The position numbers and the translations under genes were made by a program. From Planctomycetaceae bacterium (GTDB lineage Bacteria > Planctomycetota > Planctomycetia > Pirellulales > Pirellulaceae): 13,533 bases of DNA. Numbering within the stretch: the stretch's first letter is position 1; each line of letters opens with the position of its first letter. Shown here in pieces: positions 6,482 to 13,533 of the stretch. Below the pieces are notes generated by a model, which saw only the letters and a list, made by a program, of their open reading frames with translations, did not search any database and was not told where the DNA came from. Location: the NCBI GenBank assembly GCA_012965455.1, contig DTSG01000187.1, positions 1 through 13,533 on the forward strand, read 5' to 3'.

Positions 6482-7018
6482 TCATTCGTATAGATCGTAG
6501 TCGTCGCAGTGGCGCGAGAGGACTTCGTGGGGTTCCAAGTTAAATAGGATGTCTCCGCGAGTGTCCCAGTTCTCACCATTATAGAAGAATATGGCGGTCG
6601 CAATGCGGGCGTTGCCCACGGCTTCCACATCTTCCATCGGACCGCCGGGAATAGCATCGAAATGGATCACCGTGGCAAGTAACGCATGTAAGTTTGCCGA
6701 TTGTTTTTCTATGGCCCAGATGGTAGCGTCGTCAAACTTGCAACTCTTCCACGTCAGCCCTTTAGGTTTCCCAGATTGCGAGACAATGGAGAAAAAACGC
6801 TGTTGCAGAGTCGATTGATTGTCAATAAATGCAGTTTGTTGAGCAGCGTATTGGTCTGCGGTCAGCGGTTTAGTGGGAACGCTGCTTTCGTCGGAGGATT
6901 CAACGACTCTCGCCGAGGAGCGTTTGCGGCGGACAGTAATTACCGTAGCGACTAACAGGCAGAGCAATACTAGCGCGAACCCACAAACAGTTGTTAGAAT
7001 ACCTATACCGTCAGACAT
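6482..7018 (-). CDS. Single-pass membrane protein of unknown function
   Basis: A 178-residue protein I do not recognise. Residues 5-28 form one strong transmembrane helix, followed at once by RRKR (30-33), so by the positive-inside rule the rest should be cytoplasmic. Residues 34-55 are polar and serine-rich, a likely linker. Residues 57-178 look like a small folded alpha/beta domain (TWKSCKFDDATIWAIEK, ALLATVIHFDAIPGG, ARIATAIFFYNGENWDTRGDILFNLEP), ending in an acidic tail (DDYDLYE). The start ATG at 7018 has only a GGGG run a few nt upstream. The gene begins 26 nt after the stop of the 1006-aa gene and ends 64 nt before nfo. The intact length and protein-like composition, with a clean membrane segment, support a real gene. 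Confidence 0.75.
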   Translation of the reverse strand: MSDGIGILTTVCGFALVLLCLLVATVITVRRKRSSARVVESSDESSVPTKPLTADQYAAQQTAFIDNQSTLQQRFFSIVSQSGKPKGLTWKSCKFDDATIWAIEKQSANLHALLATVIHFDAIPGGPMEDVEAVGNARIATAIFFYNGENWDTRGDILFNLEPHEVLSRHCDDYDLYE

Positions 7019-7043
7019 GCGACCCCAATCTTACTGTGTGCTA

Positions 7044-10000
7044 CTAGTACGGTGATACGTTTTCGTAGCCATGGGCTTTTTGTAGATAGGACATGAACGC
7101 ATTTGAGATTAGTCCTTGAGTTCCGGGAGCCTGTTGCGTACCTCGGTACATCGTGTCCGTCGCACCAGCATTCATGAATTGGCTAAATGCGCCCGGTCCC
7201 AGAGTACCGGATCGCACGTATTGAATCAGCGTGCCAAACCCTTCAATGGAGTTTTCATTGGCAGTGGCATCTGGATCTGTCAGAGGCGGTTGAGTCACTT
7301 CGATTTTCCGAACAAGATACACATATCGATTGGTTGAATCCGTAATGACAACTGGCGTACCACCGACTGTTAATTGATTGAAAATACGATTGGCAGGGGA
7401 CGGTGCATTTCCGGCACGGTCATAAATGTCCGGAATCTGTCGCGCCACATGCTTCGCACTCGCTTCCGCAATGGTGACATTTTCGGCAATCTGTTGCTCA
7501 GTTAGTTCTTTGTAAATCGCATTGGCTTCGGGCACCATTTGCATTCCACCCCCAAAACCACCCGTAGTTCCGGCCCGCAGGACCGAGGTTGGCGTTGTGG
7601 TGAAAGGTTCTGCGCCTGCCTCAGTTGCCAGCGCTGATAGTGATGCATAATTATCGCCATTCTTGGCATAATGTTCAACCAACCGCTCGGCCTTGGCAAT
7701 CGCATTCTCCTTGGCCTTGGTTAGTCGCCACCCAGCAATCAAGTTATTCTTAACTTCTAGATTGTCTAATGTGATTTCATCAAATGAAGTTGAAAGTGCT
7801 TCGCTGATCTGCCAATAGACAAACGTATACGTCCTTCCAAATTCACCAGATTCCTTTTCTTGCACCTCAAAAAATCGGCTCGTCGTAAACAGTGTTTGAG
7901 TCGGGGGTGGCGTTCCTGGTTGGTTGTGTACGTTGTAGGCAGTACGCACTAGCTTGTGCCAGCTAACGGAATGTTCATTGAACCCACCGTAGGGATTTTC
8001 GGTTATCGGTTGTTCGTATCCGAACGAGTTGGAACTTGGATTGCGCTGTGCGATCATGGGGCCATGAACCGCGGAAATTAGCGGAGACGTATGGAGCTCA
8101 ACAAATACCGGAGATGCAACGTCTTCATCAATTCCGTCATCTGCCGCAACAACTGTATCGTTCTCGCCCTCATCGGTGTCAGTTTCCCCGTCGTCACAAT
8201 CATCATCAGCGGTCGGTGCGGGGGTAGCTTCAGCGTCTTCAATTACGGGAGCCGCCTGCATGTATTCCTTGCTTAGTCGGTTGTTGATTTCAATAGCGAT
8301 GGCAGCCATGTGTTTGTCTGCGGCCTCGACGAAACCGCTACCGACCGTAGTTTGGGATTTGTTAATAGCGTCATAGACTGTTTCGAAGTTGGTTTTGGCG
8401 GTGTCGCCATATTTAGAATCAGCATAGGCAGCAACCGCTAATTTAACAGCTTCCAATTCAACATCAATCAACGCGTGAACTCGAGTTGGTACGTTCGTCC
8501 GAATGTAATCTTCTCGCACTTTGTCACGGGCTTCTGCGAAAGGTTGAGCGATAAATGGAGCTGGCTCTGGCGGCGCATTGGGATCTACCAAACTGGCCGG
8601 ATCCACGTTTGGTTCCAGCGGAATAGGCGTGTCCAATCCCGAGAGATCTTCGGGCTTTTCAGGCTCATCTGCGGACTCGTCACTTTCCACAGGGGTGTCC
8701 GCGGTCGGGTTCTCGCTAGCTGCAGGGGGTTCAGTGGATTCGTCGGCCGCATCCTGAGTCAGGCAACCGTCTGCGGATTCTGGCTCAACAGCGGTTTTCG
8801 CGGGTTCAGCGGTGCTTTCTTTCGGAGACTCGTCTTGTGCATCGTTTTTTGATTCGGCTTCGTCACTGGCCTCCTCTTGATCTGCGGCAGCATCTTCTTT
8901 GTCGTCTGCGGTTTCAGCGCCCTCGTTAGATTCACCGTCAGCCTGTGCGTTGATGTCGTCGAGAGTTTTTTCGGGCGCGGGATAGGTTTCGATGTTTTTG
9001 TTGTAGTACTCGAGCAACACATCTTCGTTAACTGCAATGTGGTCTTCAATCTGTTTGGTAGCTAGGACTTCAAAGGCGTCATGGTTAATAGCTAGGAATT
9101 GATATTGATATTTGGTAGGTGTACGAGCGCCGCCACTGCGATAGACCGCGTCGTCGATTTGAGTGCCGAATGTTGGCGCGAGGCCCGAATCATCGGCGAG
9201 ATGTTCGCGTCCGGCGGCGAGCATTTCTTTAAGTTCTTCTGAATTTGGTTCGCCAGTGACGGATGAGGCATCAACGGCAACGGTCAGGATCTCAAATTGA
9301 TGCTGATCAGTGAGGAGTTTGTAGCTTGCCCAGCGGTCGGAAATTGAAGGAGCTTGGGGAACGCCAAGTACGCCCATTTGCGCCAGTCGCCTAGCAGAAA
9401 TGATCTTTGCCAGCAATTCAAGAATCCGCCGTTTTGATGCCGAATCTCCGATAGTGGAATCCTGAGCCGCCTGTACTTGCTCGGGGGTGTTTTTTTGTGA
9501 GATGTTTTTCAGGTACGCGTCTGCTTGCTCGGTGGACACGCCCATGTTGTATTGATTAGCAATACTCGAAAGAAAGGTTAGGTCTACCGGATGGATTGGT
9601 TGAAAGCCGATAGCTAAAGGATCGATTCCGGCGAAATCGCCACTTTGGTTATTACGGAAAGCATTTTGAGACAGTGTTGCAATAAACTGTTGCAGGTCCT
9701 GCGAACGATTTTGCAGGTTGATCGCCTCGGTGTCGGTAACTGAAACATCGCCGTTAGCGGTCGTCCATTTTGCTAAGGGGAAACCATCGCCCCGGAATTC
9801 GCCTTGATTGGGACCGCCTTGGACGGCTGCGTAATACGCGGGACCTATGACAAATGCTCCCACGGCAATCACTGTGAGCAGCGAATATGCAATTGTTTTG
9901 TGTTTTGTTACAATCGCAAACATCGAAGGACCTTCAAAAGTCCCAGCCTTCTTTTGTGCGTCAATGCGATCTTGACGTTGCTGGTCTTGATCCTTTTTTA

Positions 10001-10064
10001 TTTTGTCTAGTTGATCGCCTTTATTTCGGCCGTAAACTCGATTTGGACGCTTGGATTTTGCCAT
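7044..10064 (-). CDS. Large membrane-anchored protein with faint PpiD/SurA-like layout and acidic inserts
   Basis: A 1006-residue protein. Residues 1-47 are charged and K/Q/D-rich, residues 50-77 are one transmembrane helix, and the remainder should be outside the cytoplasm, an arrangement like PpiD (short cytoplasmic start, one anchor, large periplasmic part). Segments at 160-260, around 320-362 (YQFLAINHDAFEVL...VNEDVLLEYYNKNIETYPAPE) and 745-830 (FVYWQISEA...AERLVEHYAKNG...LATEAG) resemble the SurA_N and C-terminal parts of PpiD-type chaperones. I find no parvulin isomerase domain where one is expected. Instead residues 367-500 are an Asp/Glu/Ala/Ser/Pro low-complexity stretch, with a second acidic stretch at 607-650. 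A glycine-rich patch (833-840) precedes the C-terminal part. AGGA lies 10 nt before the ATG. The family link is tentative; an envelope folding or scaffold role is inference. It is first in a possible four-gene minus-strand unit. Confidence 0.88.
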   Translation of the reverse strand: MAKSKRPNRVYGRNKGDQLDKIKKDQDQQRQDRIDAQKKAGTFEGPSMFAIVTKHKTIAYSLLTVIAVGAFVIGPAYYAAVQGGPNQGEFRGDGFPLAKWTTANGDVSVTDTEAINLQNRSQDLQQFIATLSQNAFRNNQSGDFAGIDPLAIGFQPIHPVDLTFLSSIANQYNMGVSTEQADAYLKNISQKNTPEQVQAAQDSTIGDSASKRRILELLAKIISARRLAQMGVLGVPQAPSISDRWASYKLLTDQHQFEILTVAVDASSVTGEPNSEELKEMLAAGREHLADDSGLAPTFGTQIDDAVYRSGGARTPTKYQYQFLAINHDAFEVLATKQIEDHIAVNEDVLLEYYNKNIETYPAPEKTLDDINAQADGESNEGAETADDKEDAAADQEEASDEAESKNDAQDESPKESTAEPAKTAVEPESADGCLTQDAADESTEPPAASENPTADTPVESDESADEPEKPEDLSGLDTPIPLEPNVDPASLVDPNAPPEPAPFIAQPFAEARDKVREDYIRTNVPTRVHALIDVELEAVKLAVAAYADSKYGDTAKTNFETVYDAINKSQTTVGSGFVEAADKHMAAIAIEINNRLSKEYMQAAPVIEDAEATPAPTADDDCDDGETDTDEGENDTVVAADDGIDEDVASPVFVELHTSPLISAVHGPMIAQRNPSSNSFGYEQPITENPYGGFNEHSVSWHKLVRTAYNVHNQPGTPPPTQTLFTTSRFFEVQEKESGEFGRTYTFVYWQISEALSTSFDEITLDNLEVKNNLIAGWRLTKAKENAIAKAERLVEHYAKNGDNYASLSALATEAGAEPFTTTPTSVLRAGTTGGFGGGMQMVPEANAIYKELTEQQIAENVTIAEASAKHVARQIPDIYDRAGNAPSPANRIFNQLTVGGTPVVITDSTNRYVYLVRKIEVTQPPLTDPDATANENSIEGFGTLIQYVRSGTLGPGAFSQFMNAGATDTMYRGTQQAPGTQGLISNAFMSYLQKAHGYENVSPY

Positions 10065-10193
10065 GGTGTGTCATTCCTGAGACGGAAAAATTTGGATTTT
10101 GACTTGACGGATTGAAAAATATGGTATTAATTGTTCAGCAAAGAGGGAGGGCGGAATGCACTGTGTCTGGGAGTAAAGTAGCTGCCGTTAATG

Positions 10194-10220
10194 CCGTAAC
10201 ATGGTATTTTACGGGTTTTT
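10194..10220 (+). terminator. Intrinsic-terminator-like hairpin
   Basis: CCGTAA (10194-10199) pairs perfectly with TTACGG (10209-10214) around a 9-nt loop, and G plus TTTTT and further T-rich sequence follows. This reads as a short Rho-independent terminator on the plus strand. The stem is only 6 bp with three G-C pairs, and no annotated plus-strand gene lies just upstream, so its transcript is unclear. Confidence 0.35.
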
Positions 10221-10225
10221 ATTGT

Positions 10226-10450
10226 TTATTCAAACCCCAATGCTGACGCAATTAATTCACAGTATACCGGCAATGTTAGCACTGTGGTTAGTGGGGTTAC
10301 CGACATTTTGGGGGTTCCAGTGGTTGTAATTATGCCGCCTTGGTATTGGACAACAGCTGTAGAATTCACCATGCTGGGCTCAAGAAAATCAGTCAAACAT
10401 GCAGATACTACTATCAAACCCAGTTTTAACGCAAGTAGCCAACGATACAT
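10226..10450 (-). CDS. Possible small lipoprotein
   Basis: A 74-codon frame starting at ATG 10450 encodes a basic, hydrophobic N-terminus (MYRWLLALKLGLIVVSACL) containing VSAC at residues 15-18, which fits a lipobox with Cys18. The rest (19-74) is short, rich in Thr/Val/Leu, and unlike any family I know. There is no clear ribosome-binding site, and the frame extends 48 codons further upstream. It could be a tiny planctomycete lipoprotein or chance; I lean slightly towards chance. Confidence 0.3.
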   Translation of the reverse strand: MYRWLLALKLGLIVVSACLTDFLEPSMVNSTAVVQYQGGIITTTGTPKMSVTPLTTVLTLPVYCELIASALGFE

Positions 10451-10541
10451 CAGCAATTGGTTTGTTGCCGGTGTCCCCACGGCGAGAAAATCTTTCTCAA
10501 CGCTTCGTCCAGGCAATTGCGTACATATAGAAGCGTGGTTA

Positions 10542-10571
10542 TTGTAAGACCGCAAAGTAATTTCAAATAAT
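10542..10571 (+). promoter_or_regulatory. Weak promoter candidate for topA
   Basis: TTGTAA (10542-10547, 4 of 6 to -35) and AATAAT (10566-10571, 5 of 6 to -10) are 18 bp apart, placing a start about 40 nt before the topA ATG. Given the AT-rich context such a match is not rare, so this is a candidate only. Confidence 0.3.
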
Positions 10572-10620
10572 CGTACATCGCACAAATAGTCCACATAGTT
10601 CAGAGCATAGATTATCGGCC

Positions 10621-13377
10621 ATGGGTAAGCATCTTGTTATCGTAGAATCACCAGCGAAGGTCAAAACGATCTCTCGTTTCTTAGGTGATGATTATGTAGT
10701 TGAAGCGAGCATCGGGCACGTGGTGGACCTGCCACCACGTAACCCTAAAGGGGTGAAGGCGCCCGTCCCCGGATTAGACTTGGACAATGATTTCAAGCCT
10801 ACATACGTAACGATTAAGGGTAAGAACAAACAACTCGCCAAACTAAAGAAGGCGGGCAAAGAAGCGGATACGATTTGGATGGCGACTGACCTTGACCGTG
10901 AGGGCGAGGCAATCGCATGGTTGTTGGCCGAAGCGATGCAGGCTGACGACAGCAAATTGCGGCGTGTTGTTTTCAACGAGATTACCAAAAGCGCAATTCT
11001 AGAAGCGTTCGAAAATCCCGGCGCCATTGATATGGCGAAAGTGAATGCTCAGCAGGCTCGCCGTTTTCTGGATCGCATTGTGGGATACCAAGTGTCGCCG
11101 TTGTTGTGGCGTAAGGTTGCCGGAAAGCTGAGTGCTGGGCGAGTGCAAAGTGTCGCAGTTCGCTTGATTGTTGACCGTGAAATAGAAATACGCGCTCATG
11201 TTCCCGATGAATCTTGGCAACTAACCGCGAACTTAGCAATGGATCCATCTCAAGCAGAAGGACTGATGACGACTTGGGCAGATTTTATGGCCACGCTAGA
11301 TGAAAAAGAAAAGGCGCCTACCAAGAAACGGCAAAATGCTTGGCTTGCACAACACGCTAGTCTCAAGACCGAGTTGTTGAGCATTGGGGGCGAGAAGTTT
11401 TCAGTGACTTGCGCGTCTGACGACCCTCAGGATCTGTCCGCCGAGATAACAGCGGTTTCCGAAGCAGTCGGAATGGTCAATGTGCGAGTCGAGACGACAG
11501 CAGACCCGGACGGAAAAGGTCCTGCCAAATTCAAACGCCAAGTATGCGGTGACATCGATCCTGCCGCTCGCTACGAAGTCGATGCGATTGAAACTAAGCC
11601 AACAACCAAAAAACCAGACGCTCCCTTTATTACGAGCACACTGCAAGTCACGGCGTCGAACGTCCATGGTTTCACGGCGAGTCGCACGATGCGGATTGCA
11701 CAGAAGCTCTATGAAGGTTTAAATATTCCCGGCGAAGGTCACGTTGGGTTGATCACTTACATGCGTACCGATTCAACCGCGATCTCGAAGGAAGCGATTT
11801 CTCGAGTTCGTGAGCATATCACGAATACGTGTGGACCTGAGTATTTACCGGAGAAACCTAATTACTATGGTTCTTCCAACAAGAACGCACAGGAAGCTCA
11901 CGAAGCTATCCGCCCGACCTACATGCACCTCACTCCCGAAAAAGTAGCCAGTTCGCTCGACGAAGAACAGTTGAAACTCTACCGTTTGATCTACAACCGC
12001 TTTAATGGTTGTCAAATGACCAATGCTCGCTGGAAAGTTACGACCGTACAACTAAAACGGTCGGATAAAGACACCGCCGCAGTTCTCAAAGTCACCGGTC
12101 GCATTCTCGACTTTGATGGGTTTTACAAAGCGACGGGCGTTCCCACTGCTAGTGATGAACAGACGTTACCAGCGTTGACTCAGGGTATGGAGATGGCCCC
12201 ATTTTCGATCGACCCGCGGCAAAAGTTGTCAGCTCCACCATCCCGGTTTAATGAAGGTTCGCTCGTCAAAAAACTGGAGTCTGAAGAGATCGGGCGTCCT
12301 AGTACCTATGCCGCGATCATTCGCACAATCCAGGATCGGAATTATGTGGAAAAACGAGGCAATCGTTTCTTTGCAACTGACTTGGGCGAAGTGGTGACTG
12401 AAAAGCTAATTCAAGGTTTTCCCGGTATCATGGATCTGGGTTACACCAAATGGATGGAATCGCAACTGGACTTGATCGAAGACGGTAGTTGCGATTGGAA
12501 GGCGTTCATGCACGAATTCTATAGCGAATTCCGTAAAGATTTGGATACCGCTCATGAGAACATGACGCACGCGAAAGCGGAAACAGAACTGGCGCCGGAA
12601 GAATATAAGTGTCCCGACTGTGGAAAACGCACAGAATACCGGTTTGGTCGTAACGGACGGTTCCTGAGTTGTACTGGTTTTAGAGTGCCACCGGTAAAGA
12701 TTGACATCCCTTGCATTGGTTGTGGGCTGGCTGAGATGGGAGTCAATAAAGGAAAAACGGCCCGTTCTCGCCCCTTCCTTACTTGTTTTGGGTGTGAGCA
12801 GAAGACGACATATTCCAAATTGAAGGATGAGGATAAAGCACGTATTGTCACGATTGCCGACGCGATGGAAGTTGGTTGTAAATACGCAGCGCCGATCGAC
12901 CATGAAGGCCGTCCTATTAATCCGGAAATGACCAATATCGCTTGTCCGATATGTAATGACCCGATGGAAAAACGCAAGAGCCGGTTTGGTTTGTTCTTGA
13001 GTTGTGGCAAATACCCTGATTGCAAAGGCGTCGTCAATCTCGACAAAAAGAATGGAGGTGTCGCGCCTCCGAAAACGCCACCACTAGCGACCGATATCGA
13101 ATGCAATAAATGCGATTCGCATCTCAACCTGCGGAATGGCGCTCGTGGTCCCTGGCTCGGTTGCGCCAAGTTTCCTAAGTGCCGCGGACGTGGTGCTTGG
13201 AAGAAGCTTGAGGAAGACGTGCGTAACAAGTGGGCGGCAGCGTTGGATAACCACGAAGCTGAAAATCCACCGCCGATCATGCGAACGGTTGCAGGCGAAG
13301 TTGTTGAAGCTGGCTATCTACCGGAAACGTTAGAAGATGATTTCGCAGCCGCCGGTGAACCTGATTCCACCGCATAA
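10621..13377 (+). CDS. topA: DNA topoisomerase I (type IA)
   Basis: A complete 918-residue type IA topoisomerase, which relaxes negative supercoils by cutting and passing one strand. The TOPRIM domain starts LVIVESPAKVKTI with E9, and D90, D92 and E94 are in MATDLDREGEA. SAGRVQSVA lies at 171-179, and the catalytic tyrosine is Y380 in GLITYMRTDST with R382 beside it. EIGRPSTYA lies at 556-564. Between VPDESWQ (194-200) and APFITSTLQ (334-342) the protein is roughly 80 residues longer than E. coli TopA, with Lys/Glu-rich sequence. The C-terminus has four zinc-ribbon units: C664/C667/C684 with the fourth cysteine missing; C698/C701/C722/C725; C775/C778/C795/C801; C828/C831/C848/C854. An acidic tail follows. 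ATG 10621 gives the conserved N-terminus, although no good ribosome-binding site precedes it. Confidence 0.97.
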   Translation: MGKHLVIVESPAKVKTISRFLGDDYVVEASIGHVVDLPPRNPKGVKAPVPGLDLDNDFKPTYVTIKGKNKQLAKLKKAGKEADTIWMATDLDREGEAIAWLLAEAMQADDSKLRRVVFNEITKSAILEAFENPGAIDMAKVNAQQARRFLDRIVGYQVSPLLWRKVAGKLSAGRVQSVAVRLIVDREIEIRAHVPDESWQLTANLAMDPSQAEGLMTTWADFMATLDEKEKAPTKKRQNAWLAQHASLKTELLSIGGEKFSVTCASDDPQDLSAEITAVSEAVGMVNVRVETTADPDGKGPAKFKRQVCGDIDPAARYEVDAIETKPTTKKPDAPFITSTLQVTASNVHGFTASRTMRIAQKLYEGLNIPGEGHVGLITYMRTDSTAISKEAISRVREHITNTCGPEYLPEKPNYYGSSNKNAQEAHEAIRPTYMHLTPEKVASSLDEEQLKLYRLIYNRFNGCQMTNARWKVTTVQLKRSDKDTAAVLKVTGRILDFDGFYKATGVPTASDEQTLPALTQGMEMAPFSIDPRQKLSAPPSRFNEGSLVKKLESEEIGRPSTYAAIIRTIQDRNYVEKRGNRFFATDLGEVVTEKLIQGFPGIMDLGYTKWMESQLDLIEDGSCDWKAFMHEFYSEFRKDLDTAHENMTHAKAETELAPEEYKCPDCGKRTEYRFGRNGRFLSCTGFRVPPVKIDIPCIGCGLAEMGVNKGKTARSRPFLTCFGCEQKTTYSKLKDEDKARIVTIADAMEVGCKYAAPIDHEGRPINPEMTNIACPICNDPMEKRKSRFGLFLSCGKYPDCKGVVNLDKKNGGVAPPKTPPLATDIECNKCDSHLNLRNGARGPWLGCAKFPKCRGRGAWKKLEEDVRNKWAAALDNHEAENPPPIMRTVAGEVVEAGYLPETLEDDFAAAGEPDSTA

Positions 13378-13454
13378 AGGTCGGGCTCGGCCAAGACAGT
13401 GCTAGTTCGGGATGGAGTTTCCTAGCAATAGTGCACAGATATCAATCTTCACCG

Positions 13455-13468
13455 ACGGCGATAGCCGT
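13455..13468. other. Small hairpin in the right-edge intergenic stretch
   Basis: ACGGC-GATA-GCCGT is a perfect 5-bp stem with a 4-nt loop, about 80 nt after the topA stop, with no T-tract. The remaining bases from 13378 to the window end show no gene or RNA I can identify. Confidence 0.2.
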
Positions 13469-13533
13469 AGCGGTGGCGTGTGAGCGGCAATGGGAAATCG
13501 AAATGAGCATGTCGGTGATACCCAGTTCGTTAC

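Larger units (their letters stand above)
10065..10620. other. Divergent intergenic region between the 1006-aa gene and topA
   Basis: This 556-bp gap is AT-rich and must hold the start signals for two divergent genes. I see no strong protein gene in it. It contains a hairpin followed by T residues (10194-10220), a possible small lipoprotein on the minus strand (10226-10450) and a weak promoter candidate for topA (10542-10571). An open frame on the plus strand at 10284-10547 has no ribosome-binding site or recognisable features. The octamer ATGGTATT occurs at 10121-10128 and 10201-10208. Confidence 0.5.

Noticed and set aside
6418..6657. 80-codon N-terminal extension of endonuclease IV
   Set aside because: The conserved family start (GAHMSIAGG) follows the ATG at 6417; the extension is unlike the family and overlaps the neighbouring gene in another frame.
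8475..8852. 125-codon plus-strand frame opposite the acidic insert
   Set aside because: It is produced by the repetitive Glu/Asp/Ser codons of the 1006-aa gene read in reverse; there is no independent support.
8565..8966. Acidic low-complexity coding region as a possible DNA repeat array
   Set aside because: At the nucleotide level there is no regular repeat unit; the bias is in amino-acid composition, not tandem copies.
10284..10547. 87-codon plus-strand frame before topA
   Set aside because: It has no start signal, no recognisable domain, and overlaps the competing minus-strand frame; neither strand shows clear coding character.

Overview
The window is bacterial chromosome with the look of a planctomycete (PVC group), probably near Pirellulaceae. 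This is an inference from four things: weakly conserved Shine-Dalgarno sites, large acidic membrane-anchored proteins without clear families, a topoisomerase I with an enlarged central region and several C-terminal zinc ribbons, and a metal permease fused to a DtxR-type repressor, an architecture best known from the related Chlamydiae (YtgCR). No rRNA, tRNA, CRISPR array, insertion sequence or phage gene was seen.

Left part, + strand (306-5250). A predicted outer-membrane beta-barrel protein of the MetA-pathway/transporter type (306-1172) is followed by a 262-bp regulatory gap and then a tight four-gene metal-uptake operon. The operon encodes a TroA/ZnuA-type periplasmic binding protein (1435-2343), an unrecognised membrane-anchored periplasmic protein with a histidine-containing tail (2348-2902), an ABC ATPase (2904-3725), and an ABC-3 permease fused to a complete DtxR/MntR-like regulator with an SH3/FeoA-like end (3718-5250). 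Neighbouring genes are 1-4 nt apart or overlap. The gap before the operon has a good sigma-70-like promoter bracketed by two related palindromes (core TTGATTARTCAA), placed as repressor operators would be. The simplest model is a self-contained circuit in which the tail of the permease senses the imported metal and represses its own operon.

Middle part, - strand (5263-10064), read right to left: a 1006-aa membrane-anchored protein that faintly resembles PpiD/SurA-type chaperones but has acidic low-complexity inserts and no visible parvulin domain; a 178-aa single-pass membrane protein of unknown function; endonuclease IV (nfo) with all nine metal ligands; and a small DUF2007-like protein. Gaps are 25-64 nt, so these may be co-transcribed. 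The strand converges with the metal operon at 5250/5263, where an inverted repeat spans both stop codons.

Right part. A 556-bp gap (10065-10620) holds weak candidates only: a terminator-like hairpin, a possible tiny lipoprotein and a possible promoter. It is followed by topA (10621-13377, + strand), complete, with four zinc-ribbon units of which the first has lost a cysteine. The last 156 bases hold nothing recognisable beyond a small hairpin.
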